DNA of 7,433 nucleotides from Candidatus Sulfopaludibacter sp. SbA3 (GCA_945865705.1 CAMBEY010000145.1:1-7433), one strand, 5' to 3'. Shown: positions 1 through 6,475, counted from the stretch's first letter. Numbers and translations: made by a program. The notes: generated by a model from the sequence alone, not told the origin.

Positions 1-1382
1 ACGACGAGCCCCAGCTTCGCGAAAGCCTCGAGGAGTTGCTCTCGAGCGAGGGCTATCTGGTCGATAGCGCCGCGAATGGCGAAGAGGGGCTAGGGCGGAT
101 CGAGAAGCGTGTCTACGATCTGGTTCTGCTCGATGCCGCGCTGCCCGATCAAAGCGGAATTGACGTGCTGCAAAAGATTCGCGCCAGCAACCCCGCGCTG
201 GCAGTGGTGATGATCACCGCCTATGGCTCGGTCGAGCGCGCCGTCGAGGCGATCCACCACGGCGCCAACAACTACATCACCAAACCCTGGGACAATGAAC
301 GGCTGCTCGCAGAGATTTCCTCGCTGGTCCGACAGCAGCGGCTCACCGAAGAGAATCGCGAGCTGAAACGCACGCTGAAGCAGCGCTACGCGTTTACAGA
401 AATCATCGGCAAGAGCGAAGCCATGCGCAAAGTGCTGGAGCTGGTGGGTCAGGTTGCCCCCGCGCGCGCCACTGTGCTCATCCAGGGCGAGAGTGGCACC
501 GGCAAGGAACTGATCGCCAAAGCCATTCACGCCAACAGCACGCGCATGGACAAGCTTTTCGTTCCCGTCAACACCGGCAGCCTCCCCGTGGACCTGCTGG
601 AGAGCACCCTGTTCGGCCATGTCCGCGGCGCATTCACCAGCGCGGTGGCCTCCAAAAAGGGACTGTTCGAGCTGGCCGATCACGGCACGCTATTCTTTGA
701 CGAGATTGGAACAGTCGGAGTCGAAACCCAAACCAAACTGCTGCGCGTTCTGCAGGAGCGCGAGTTCATGCCGCTCGGCAGCAACGAGACGATTCGCGTG
801 GACGTACGCGTAGTAACCGCCACCAACGTGGACTTGCAACGCTTGGTGGAAGAGGGCAAGTTCCGCGAGGATCTTTTTTACCGGTTGAACGTGATCACGA
901 TTACCCTGCCCCCGCTGCGTGCGCGCCGTGAGGATGTGCCACTGCTGGCGGAGCACTTCTTCCGCAAGTTCTGTACGGAAAACAGCAAACCTTCGAGACA
1001 CTTTTCGCAGGAAGCGCTGCGCCTGCTGCTCGATTATGATTGGCCGGGAAATGTGCGCGAGCTGGAGAACTGCGTCGAGCGCGCCGTCATTCTTTCACCA
1101 GGCGAGGAAGTCGGCCCGGAGATGCTCCCGGAAGCCATCCTCAAGACTGGGAAAAAATTGTGGCGACTCCTGCCCACTCTGGGAGGCAGCCCGCAGGCTT
1201 CGCTGTTCGAGATCATGAACGAGTGCGAGCGCCGCATCATCCTGGAAATGCTCGACCGCACCAAGGGCAATCAGACAGAGGCCGCCGAGCGTTTCCAGGT
1301 TCCACTATCCACGCTGAATCAGAAAATTAAACGCCTCAGCATTGAAGTAAATAAAAAGAAGCGCGAGAGTAATGGCAATTAG
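1..1382 (+). CDS. Sigma-54-dependent response regulator, NtrC/AtoC type (5' end outside window)
   Basis: This is a two-component transcription activator for sigma-54 promoters: a sensor kinase phosphorylates the receiver and the AAA+ ring then remodels RNA polymerase. Numbering from the first whole codon (position 3), the frame opens with DEPQLRESLEELL, the start of a receiver just after the usual acidic pair, so only a few codons are missing. An internal TTG at 36 is not a credible start. Receiver: phospho-acceptor Asp44 (LVLLD), Thr72 (MITAYG), Lys94 (ITKPW). AAA+ domain: Walker A GESGTGKE at about 162-169, sigma-54 contact loop GAFTSA at 209-214 (consensus GAFTGA), Walker B GTLFFDEIG at 228-236, arginine-rich FREDLFYRL at 288-295, WPGNVRELEN further on. 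C-terminal Fis-type HTH at about 421-446 (NQTEAAERF...LSTLNQKIK). 459 residues are visible, normal for the family. It converges on the CoA ligase gene and overlaps its stop by 4 bp. No partner kinase is in view, so its targets are unknown. Confidence 0.95.
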   Translation, partial: DEPQLRESLEELLSSEGYLVDSAANGEEGLGRIEKRVYDLVLLDAALPDQSGIDVLQKIRASNPALAVVMITAYGSVERAVEAIHHGANNYITKPWDNERLLAEISSLVRQQRLTEENRELKRTLKQRYAFTEIIGKSEAMRKVLELVGQVAPARATVLIQGESGTGKELIAKAIHANSTRMDKLFVPVNTGSLPVDLLESTLFGHVRGAFTSAVASKKGLFELADHGTLFFDEIGTVGVETQTKLLRVLQEREFMPLGSNETIRVDVRVVTATNVDLQRLVEEGKFREDLFYRLNVITITLPPLRARREDVPLLAEHFFRKFCTENSKPSRHFSQEALRLLLDYDWPGNVRELENCVERAVILSPGEEVGPEMLPEAILKTGKKLWRLLPTLGGSPQASLFEIMNECERRIILEMLDRTKGNQTEAAERFQVPLSTLNQKIKRLSIEVNKKKRESNGN

Positions 1383-2995
1383 CTGCGGAGTTTGAATCGC
1401 TGTATCTTCCCGGTAGCTGTTTTGGGTAGCTCGGGAACGATCTCGACCCAGCGCGGAATTTTATAGCCAGCGAGCTTCCCCTTCAAAAATGTCCGCAGAT
1501 CATCCTCGTTTGGCGCTGTCGCGCCATTCTTGAGAACGATGAAAGCCTTGGGCTTCACCAACTCATCCTCGTCCTGCTTGCCGACGATGGCTGATTCCAG
1601 AACGCTCGGATGAGCGATGATCGCATTCTCCACTTCCACCGGCGAGACCCACTGGCCTGAACACTTCAGCATGTCGTCGGCGCGGCCGCAATAGCAGAAA
1701 TAGCCATCGGGATCGACGTAATACTTGTCGCCGGTAACCAGCCATTCGCCCACCATGGTGGCCTTGGATTTGCCGTGTTTGCGCCAGTAGAATGCCGCGG
1801 CGCTATCGCCGCTCACCCAGAGATTTCCGATATCGCCAAGCTCCAGCGCATTTCCCGCTTCATCAACAATCTTGGCCTCGTATCCCGGAACGATTCTTCC
1901 ACTGGTGCCGGGACGAATATCACCGGGGCGATTGGAGATAAATATGTGCAGCATCTCCGTGGACCCAATGCCATCGAGAATCTCCACGCCGAAGCGCTCC
2001 TTGAAGCGGTGGAACAGCTCATCGGGAAGCGCCTCCCCCGCCGACACTCCGTAGCGCACGCTGGAGAGGATTCCCTTGATGTCTGGTGGGGGGGGCACCT
2101 GAAGCATCGCGGCGTAGAGCGTTGGAACGCTGAAAAAAAGTGTCGGTCGAAACTTCTCGATGTATTCCAGAATGGTCTCGGGCTTGGGACGGTGTGGATT
2201 GTAGACCACCGACGCGCCGACAGCGAACGCGAAGTAGGAACCATTGCCCAGGCCATAGGCGAAGAACAGCTTGCTTGCGGAGAAGAAAATATCCTGGGCT
2301 GAAATTTTCAGGATATTGCGCGCGTACAGCTCGGTGGAGACAATCATGTCATGGTGCAGATGCACGGCTCCCTTTGGCCCTCCGGTGCTGCCGGAAGTGT
2401 AGAGGAAAAACGCCATGTCGTCTTTGGAAGTGGGTTCAGCGGCAAGCGTGGGAGAGGCTGAGGCCATCACCTCGCTCCGGCGATGAAATCCGTAGTGCGC
2501 TTTCATTGGCGGCTCGGTCGTTACCATCTGCGACTGGGCAGGCACCGACGGCATGACCAAAACATGCAAGAGGCCTGGTGCCTGCGCCAGCAAAGGCTGA
2601 AGGCCGTGCCAGAGGTCATCCTGGACCACTAATACGCGCGCGCCGCTGTCGTTGAGAAAATATAGCAGGTCTTCCGGCTTGGCCGCCGTATTAACTGGAA
2701 TGGGGATGGCGCCGATCTTGGCGGCGCCGAAGAACACGGCGACGAACTCGACTGAGTCCGGCATGGCCAGGAGCACACGATTTTCCTGCTCCACGCCCAG
2801 GGTGCGCAGCCCGTTGCCAGCACGATTCATGGCCTCGGCAAGCTGAGCGTAGGTGGTGGTGCGGCCATCCTCATAGATGGCAATCGCGCCGCCGCGCCCC
2901 TGCTCAATATTGCTGTCGATGAAATAGCTGGCGATGTTCACCGTGGCGGGGATGTCCACCACGGGAATCACATCCGTCGGAGCATTTGAAGGCAT
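1379..2995 (-). CDS. Benzoate-CoA ligase family enzyme (aryl-CoA synthetase)
   Basis: ATP-dependent activation of an aromatic carboxylic acid to its CoA thioester with release of AMP and PPi (ANL superfamily), probably cytosolic. The 538-residue protein has the phosphate-loop motif YTSGSTGGPKG at 199-209, the benzoate-CoA-ligase-like segment KLFFAYGLGNG at 242-252, DGIGSTEML at 341-349 (A5), GDK near 422, the hinge RADDMLKCSG at 438-447 and the catalytic A10 lysine in TATGKIQR (Lys530). The FFAYGLGNG and GSTEMLHIF segments favour the benzoate/hydroxybenzoate group over acetate or fatty-acid ligases; the exact substrate cannot be read from sequence. The start at 2995 (ATG) is preferred over an in-frame TTG at 3040, because a GGGAG ribosome site lies 7 nt upstream of the ATG and the longer form would run back into the preceding gene. 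It is the last gene of the ubiX operon, 22 bp after the RibK-like gene. A run of 8 C (coding strand) at 2088-2095 encodes prolines. Confidence 0.9.
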   Translation of the reverse strand: MPSNAPTDVIPVVDIPATVNIASYFIDSNIEQGRGGAIAIYEDGRTTTYAQLAEAMNRAGNGLRTLGVEQENRVLLAMPDSVEFVAVFFGAAKIGAIPIPVNTAAKPEDLLYFLNDSGARVLVVQDDLWHGLQPLLAQAPGLLHVLVMPSVPAQSQMVTTEPPMKAHYGFHRRSEVMASASPTLAAEPTSKDDMAFFLYTSGSTGGPKGAVHLHHDMIVSTELYARNILKISAQDIFFSASKLFFAYGLGNGSYFAFAVGASVVYNPHRPKPETILEYIEKFRPTLFFSVPTLYAAMLQVPPPPDIKGILSSVRYGVSAGEALPDELFHRFKERFGVEILDGIGSTEMLHIFISNRPGDIRPGTSGRIVPGYEAKIVDEAGNALELGDIGNLWVSGDSAAAFYWRKHGKSKATMVGEWLVTGDKYYVDPDGYFCYCGRADDMLKCSGQWVSPVEVENAIIAHPSVLESAIVGKQDEDELVKPKAFIVLKNGATAPNEDDLRTFLKGKLAGYKIPRWVEIVPELPKTATGKIQRFKLRS

Positions 2996-3002
2996 CTTGA
3001 TT

Positions 3003-3007
3003 CTCCC
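3003..3007 (-). promoter_or_regulatory. Ribosome binding site of the benzoate-CoA ligase gene
   Basis: On the minus strand GGGAG lies 7 nt before the ATG at 2995. It decides the start codon: the longer in-frame TTG at 3040 has no comparable site and would overlap the end of the preceding gene. Confidence 0.75.
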
Positions 3008-3017
3008 AAACCAGAAA

Positions 3018-3437
3018 TTAATCGAGCGGCACAGAGACAATCACTTCGAGAAAGTCGCCATCGCTCAAGCCAAGCATGTTGCGCAGATGATGCGGCGAAA
3101 CAATCTCCAGAAAATCGGTATGTACTGTCACCTCTGGCAAAATTACCCATGCTTGTTGCACGCTCTCGCTGTGAGTGCGCAAGGTAATCGCCGCGAGATA
3201 TCCGGGACAACTGCCAGCCATGCCCGGCTCGGAGACCAGATCAAACCTCGTCCGCTGCGCAAACAATGCCGCCCATATCTGGGGAGCCACGCGAACATTC
3301 AACGTTCCAGGAAAGGGCGGGATGCCCATCAACTCAGTCAATCGGCTACGCACCCACTCAATAGAAACAAAGAGCGCACCCTTACCCAGACCGCTGGCCA
3401 CCGCTCCGGGGATGATCCAAACATCCGAATGGGTCAT
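3018..3437 (-). CDS. DUF120/RibK-like protein, putative archaeal-type CTP-dependent riboflavin kinase
   Basis: A 139-residue protein that resembles, from memory, the archaeal riboflavin kinase RibK (Methanocaldococcus jannaschii type), which phosphorylates riboflavin to FMN using CTP. Visible matches are, in order: the glycine-rich SGLGKG at 15-20, the FVS strand, PFPGTLNVRV at 41-50 (the Thr and Asn of GTLN bind Mg-nucleotide in the archaeal enzyme), a strand AWVILPEVTVH at 96-106, and the C-terminal EIVSPHHLRNMLGLSDGD at 111-128, which parallels the archaeal EIIAP..LR..L.L.DGD block. The middle FG-containing segment of the archaeal enzyme is poorly conserved (SCPGYLAAITL). No HTH domain is fused. 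The usual bacterial enzyme, RibF, is unrelated and ATP-dependent. The start is ATG 3437, or GTG 3443, which overlaps the ubiX stop (GTGA); either implies translational coupling to ubiX. The function is inferred from family and context: it would supply FMN to UbiX. It could also be a flavin-binding protein without kinase activity. Confidence 0.78.
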   Translation of the reverse strand: MTHSDVWIIPGAVASGLGKGALFVSIEWVRSRLTELMGIPPFPGTLNVRVAPQIWAALFAQRTRFDLVSEPGMAGSCPGYLAAITLRTHSESVQQAWVILPEVTVHTDFLEIVSPHHLRNMLGLSDGDFLEVIVSVPLD

Positions 3438-3439
3438 AA

Positions 3440-4072
3440 TCACTTCGTACTGGCGAGCTTCTTGTTCTTGGCGCTCATGCCTTCCCAGCGCTTGACGAGG
3501 TCCACGTCCACGCCGAACAGATCAAGCACGCGACCGACCGTGTGATTCACCATGTCATCAAGTGTCTTCGGGAAATTGTAAAACGCCGGAACCGGCGGCG
3601 AGATAATGGCCCCGATCTCGGCGGCCTGCACCATCAGGCGCAGATGGCCCAGATGTAGAGGGGCTTCTCGCACCATCAGCACCAGTTTGCGGCGCTCCTT
3701 GAGCGTAACGTCGGCGGAGCGGCTGAGCAGGTCCAGACTCAGAGAGTTGGCGACCGCCCCGAGGGTCTTCATGGCACAGGGCGCGACGATCATGCCCTCG
3801 ACGGGAAATGATCCGCTTGAGGGTTTGGCGCCGATGTCCAGAATGTTGTACGACTCATGCGCCAGCGCCCGCACTTGATCAATCGTGAAGTTGGTCTCGT
3901 AAGCGACCGTTCGTTCCGCCGCCTTGGACATCACCAGGTGCGTCTCGACGCCCGGCACGGTTCTGAGCATCTGCAACATGCGAATGCCGTAGATCGCGCC
4001 CGTCGCACCGGACATCCCGATGATGAAGCGGCGTGGCTCCGGTTTGCCATTCTTCTGAATTTTGCTTGACAT
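3440..4072 (-). CDS. ubiX: UbiX-family flavin prenyltransferase
   Basis: UbiX joins a dimethylallyl group to reduced FMN to give prenylated FMN, the cofactor of UbiD-type (de)carboxylases. The 210-residue protein has the flavin-binding GMSGATGA at 19-26, SGSFPVEGMIVAPCAMKT at about 86-103, KERRKLVLMVREAPL at 125-139 (contains the conserved Arg-Glu pair) and PPVPAFYNFPKT at 159-170 with the conserved Tyr165. The usual PCSMKT is PCAMKT here (Ala100 for Ser). The form of the 110-150 segment (SRSADVTLKERRKLVL...HLGHLRLM) looks like the UbiX proteins that accompany aromatic-acid decarboxylases, but ubiquinone-type use cannot be excluded. The N-terminal 13 residues before the first beta strand are an extension of no obvious role. 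The ATG at 4072 has a GAGGT site 5 nt upstream. First gene of the operon; its stop overlaps or abuts the start of the RibK-like gene. No ubiD is present in the window. Confidence 0.94.
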   Translation of the reverse strand: MSSKIQKNGKPEPRRFIIGMSGATGAIYGIRMLQMLRTVPGVETHLVMSKAAERTVAYETNFTIDQVRALAHESYNILDIGAKPSSGSFPVEGMIVAPCAMKTLGAVANSLSLDLLSRSADVTLKERRKLVLMVREAPLHLGHLRLMVQAAEIGAIISPPVPAFYNFPKTLDDMVNHTVGRVLDLFGVDVDLVKRWEGMSAKNKKLASTK

Positions 4073-4077
4073 GATCT

Positions 4078-4082
4078 ACCTC
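4078..4082 (-). promoter_or_regulatory. Ribosome binding site of ubiX
   Basis: GAGGT on the minus strand, 5 nt before the ATG at 4072. It supports this start for ubiX. Confidence 0.65.
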
Positions 4083-4140
4083 AATTGGAGTTCGGGTGTC
4101 TTCAGGTCGCTCCCGATCGTCAAATCCGGCACGACACTGT

Positions 4141-4163
4141 GTTTCATCCATGAAACTATGGAT
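4141..4163. promoter_or_regulatory. Two overlapping perfect inverted repeats, possible operator
   Basis: GTTTCA-TCCA-TGAAAC (4141-4156) is a perfect 6-bp inverted repeat with a 4-nt spacer. ATCCAT-GAAACT-ATGGAT (4146-4163) is a second perfect 6-bp inverted repeat sharing part of the first, so as RNA the two hairpins would exclude each other. Placement between divergent genes fits a dimeric repressor or activator site for ubiX and/or the acyl-CoA synthetase. The regulator is unknown and this reading is inference. Confidence 0.4.
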
Positions 4164-4190
4164 TTTATCAGATTTTTGCATTCATCATGG

Positions 4191-4220
4191 TTTTTGGATA
4201 CTCCGTTTTTGGATACTCCG
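4191..4220. repeat. Perfect tandem direct repeat, 2 x 15 bp
   Basis: TTTTTGGATACTCCG occurs at 4191-4205 and again at 4206-4220 with no mismatch. It lies inside the divergent promoter region. It may be a duplicated binding site or a simple slippage duplication. Confidence 0.95.
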
Positions 4221-4312
4221 GGTGATTGCTTCCTGGCGCACACATTGAATTCCACCCACGGACTTTGCGAAGATGAAGTATTGGGCATGCCGCCATCGCA
4301 GCCGATGATCAA

Positions 4313-5908
4313 ATGAACGAGAACCTTTACGCCATCATCGAGAGTTGTTTTCCCACCGACCGCAGTCGCATATTGCTGGAGACGGACGCGCGGGTGATGT
4401 ACACCTACGCGGACTTTGCCCTATGGACCGGGAAGTATGCCGCGTGGCTCGCGTCGAAAGGTGTGCGTCCGGGCGACCGCGTTCTGGCGCAGACGGACAA
4501 GTCGGCTCACATGCTGATGCTCTGCTACGCCTGCATTCGCATGGGCGCAATTTTTGTACCCCTGAACCCAACCTGCCGCCGAGGAGAGATTCAAGTAATC
4601 CTGGAAGACGCCGATCCCCGCATGGCCATCTGCCATCCGCGACGGCGCGAGGAATACGAGTCACTCCGGAAGGAGATGCAGACAACTTTTGCCGTGTCCA
4701 CGATGGATGTCTTCGGCTACGGAGAAGCATACGAGGAAGCGAAGACGATTGAATCAACGACTCGCATTGAAGACTGTTCCGGCGGCGATGTCGCGGCGTT
4801 GATGTACACATCTGGAACCACGGGCCGCCCCAAGGGAGCCATGATCACGCATCGCAATTTATTTGTGAACGGTGCGGCGCTGCATGAATTCTGGCGCTGG
4901 CGGAGCAGCGAAGTTCTGCTGCATTCGCTTCCGCTCTATCATCTTCACGGTTTATTCGTGGCCACGGTCCCGACATTATTGGGAGGGTCCCGGATCATTC
5001 TGCATCGTCGGGTCCTGGCGCCCGCTACGCTGGCGGCGCTGCCTCGAGCGACCATTTTCATGGGCGTGCCCACGTATTACACCCGCTTGCTAAAGTCATC
5101 GCTCACGCGCGAGAGCTGCGGGAGCATCCGGCTGTTCATCTCCGGATCGGCGCCGCTGCGCGAGCAAACCTTCCGCGAGTTTGAGCAACGGACAGGTCAT
5201 GCCATCGTCGAGCGATATGGTATGACCGAGACCGGCGGCATCGCCTCCAGCCTGGTGGACGGGCCGCGGATGGGCGGCAGCGTTGGACTGCCGCTGCCAG
5301 GGTTTGAGCTGCGCATCGCTGACGCAGCCGGGAAAGCTGTGTCTGCCGGAGAAGTGGGGGAGGTTCTAATTCGCGGCGAGAGTGTATTCCCCGGATACTG
5401 GCGCCGACCCGCCGAAACCGCGGAGGCTTTTTCATCCGATGGATTCTTTCGCAGCGGCGATCTGGGACGCCGCCTCGCCAACGGATCCTATGCCATCGCC
5501 GGACGCGCCAAGGATTTGATCATTACGGGTGGAATGAATGTGAATCCGAAAGAGGTTGAGACCGCGATCGACGCGTACCAGGGTGTAATAGAATCCGCCG
5601 TGATTGGGGTGCCCCATCCTGATTATGGCGAAGCCGTGGTGGCCATCGTGGTGATGGACGGCACAGGTGCGGCAAGCGAGGGAGATGTCGGCGGAACAGC
5701 TGAACTACTGTCGTGGCTGAAACGTGAAATTGCCGGCTACAAAATCCCCAGGAAAATATTTACCGTAGAGGAATTACCGCGCAACGCGATGGGGAAGGTG
5801 CAAAAGAATGTACTGCGATCCGACCCGCGTTTCGAGGAGACATTTCGGGGGCTTGCCGCAAAAGACATTTCGAAGAACACCGATATTCCAGGTCCGTCAA
5901 AGAACTAA
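4313..5908 (+). CDS. Acyl-CoA synthetase, malonyl-CoA synthetase (MatB/ACSF3)-like
   Basis: An ANL-superfamily ligase forming an acyl-CoA from an acid, ATP and CoA. The 531-residue protein carries YTSGTTGRPKG at 165-175 (P-loop), LPLYHLHGLF at 206-215, FMGVPTYYTRLL at 249-260, FISGSAPL at 275-282, ERYGMTETG at 300-308, RSGDL at 380-384, GRAKDLIITGG at 397-407 and the A10 lysine in NAMGKVQK (Lys495). The opening MNENLYAII, the H-x-HGLF segment, MGVPTYYTRLL and FISGSAPLREQT together resemble MatB, which makes malonyl- or methylmalonyl-CoA. A medium-chain or other carboxylate substrate remains possible, and no malonate transport or decarboxylase genes are in view. About 30 residues after Lys495 form a polar tail. 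ATG 4313 is the first ATG after an in-frame stop at 4274, so the start is well bounded although no clear ribosome site precedes it. It is divergent from the ubiX operon and may share its regulation. Its stop overlaps that of frr by 4 bp. Confidence 0.85.
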   Translation: MNENLYAIIESCFPTDRSRILLETDARVMYTYADFALWTGKYAAWLASKGVRPGDRVLAQTDKSAHMLMLCYACIRMGAIFVPLNPTCRRGEIQVILEDADPRMAICHPRRREEYESLRKEMQTTFAVSTMDVFGYGEAYEEAKTIESTTRIEDCSGGDVAALMYTSGTTGRPKGAMITHRNLFVNGAALHEFWRWRSSEVLLHSLPLYHLHGLFVATVPTLLGGSRIILHRRVLAPATLAALPRATIFMGVPTYYTRLLKSSLTRESCGSIRLFISGSAPLREQTFREFEQRTGHAIVERYGMTETGGIASSLVDGPRMGGSVGLPLPGFELRIADAAGKAVSAGEVGEVLIRGESVFPGYWRRPAETAEAFSSDGFFRSGDLGRRLANGSYAIAGRAKDLIITGGMNVNPKEVETAIDAYQGVIESAVIGVPHPDYGEAVVAIVVMDGTGAASEGDVGGTAELLSWLKREIAGYKIPRKIFTVEELPRNAMGKVQKNVLRSDPRFEETFRGLAAKDISKNTDIPGPSKN

Positions 5909-6462
5909 ACCGTGGTAATTTCCTTTTCTTTGTTCCTGCCCATTTCATCCAGGCGCGCAATGGCCTGATCGGTGGTCTTCTGGACCTCCTCCATGAAACG
6001 GCGCTCGTCGTCTTCGGAGATTTGTTTGTCCTTGAGCATCTTCTTCAGGACTTCATTCACGTCGCGGCGAACATTGCGAACGCCGGTGCGATGCGATTCG
6101 AGTATCTTATGCAGATGCTTGACCAGCTCCTTGCGCCGGTCTTCGGTAAGAGAGGGAATCGGTACGCGGATGAGCTTGCCGTCGTTAGCAGGATTCAGGC
6201 CCAGATCACCGGCGCGGATGGCTCTTTCGATTTCGCCAAGGATGCTGGGGTCGAAGGGCTGAATGGTCAGCGTGGTCGCGTCAGTAACCGCGAGCTTGGC
6301 GGCTTCCTTGAGCGGCGTGGGCGTTCCATAATAATCAAACCGCACATGATCCAGCAAAGAGAGCGATGCCCGCCCGGTGCGCAGCGTGGACAACTCAGCG
6401 CGCAGATCTGCTTCCACCTTCTCCATCCTCTTTTTTGCTTCTTTAACAGTTTCCTGACTCAT
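5905..6462 (-). CDS. frr: Ribosome recycling factor
   Basis: With EF-G it splits the post-termination ribosome so that subunits can be reused; an essential cytosolic protein. The 185 residues equal the family's usual length. Conserved blocks are LRTGRAS near the N-terminus, DYYGTPTPL, LTIQPFD, a central IPSLTEDRRKELVKHL and a charged helical C-terminal half with DVNEVLKK and DDERRFMEEVQK. The start at 6462 is supported by an AGGAGGG ribosome site 6 nt upstream. It follows pyrH by 76 bp, the standard order (often rpsB-tsf-pyrH-frr). The stop TAG lies within the stop of the convergent acyl-CoA synthetase gene, so no intergenic terminator is possible. Confidence 0.98.
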   Translation of the reverse strand: MSQETVKEAKKRMEKVEADLRAELSTLRTGRASLSLLDHVRFDYYGTPTPLKEAAKLAVTDATTLTIQPFDPSILGEIERAIRAGDLGLNPANDGKLIRVPIPSLTEDRRKELVKHLHKILESHRTGVRNVRRDVNEVLKKMLKDKQISEDDERRFMEEVQKTTDQAIARLDEMGRNKEKEITTV

Positions 6463-6468
6463 GGCTGT

Positions 6469-6475
6469 CCCTCCT
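6469..6475 (-). promoter_or_regulatory. Ribosome binding site of frr
   Basis: AGGAGGG on the minus strand, 6 nt before the frr ATG. It is the strongest Shine-Dalgarno match seen in the window. Confidence 0.8.

Larger units (their letters stand above)
4083..4312. promoter_or_regulatory. Divergent intergenic region between ubiX operon and acyl-CoA synthetase
   Basis: Both flanking genes read outward, so promoters for both should lie here. The middle (about 4140-4215) is clearly richer in A+T than the surroundings. On the plus strand a weak pair can be drawn, TTGCAT at 4176-4181 and TACTCC at 4199-4204 with 17 nt between; neither box is close to consensus. On the minus strand TTGACG occurs at about 4116-4121 without a good -10 partner. 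No GG-N10-GC sigma-54 element was recognised by eye. Two small overlapping open frames on opposite strands lie here but have no ribosome site or recognisable protein, so I read the region as non-coding. No clear ribosome site precedes the ATG at 4313. Confidence 0.4.

Noticed and set aside
36..38. TTG at 36 as the true start of the response regulator
   Set aside because: The same frame stays open to the left edge and encodes DEPQLRES, the beginning of a receiver domain, so the start lies outside the window.
90..683. Long minus-strand open frame opposite the response regulator
   Set aside because: It mirrors a clear receiver and AAA+ domain on the plus strand and has the biased composition of a shadow frame in GC-rich DNA.
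1775..2302. Plus-strand open frame of 175 codons opposite the CoA ligase
   Set aside because: The minus strand there encodes conserved ANL motifs; the plus frame has no recognisable domain.
2996..3040. In-frame TTG at 3040 as start of the CoA ligase (15 extra residues)
   Set aside because: The ATG at 2995 has a GGGAG site 7 nt upstream, and the longer form would overlap the end of the RibK-like gene.
2934..3545. Plus-strand open frame of 203 codons opposite the ligase start, RibK-like gene and ubiX end
   Set aside because: It spans three real minus-strand genes with well-placed starts and stops and resembles no protein I know.
4062..4316. Small open frames on both strands in the divergent region (84 codons plus, 78 codons minus)
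   Set aside because: No ribosome sites, no recognisable protein. The plus frame contains the 15-bp duplication read as FLDTPFLDTP. The two frames overlap each other and the region is expected to hold promoters.
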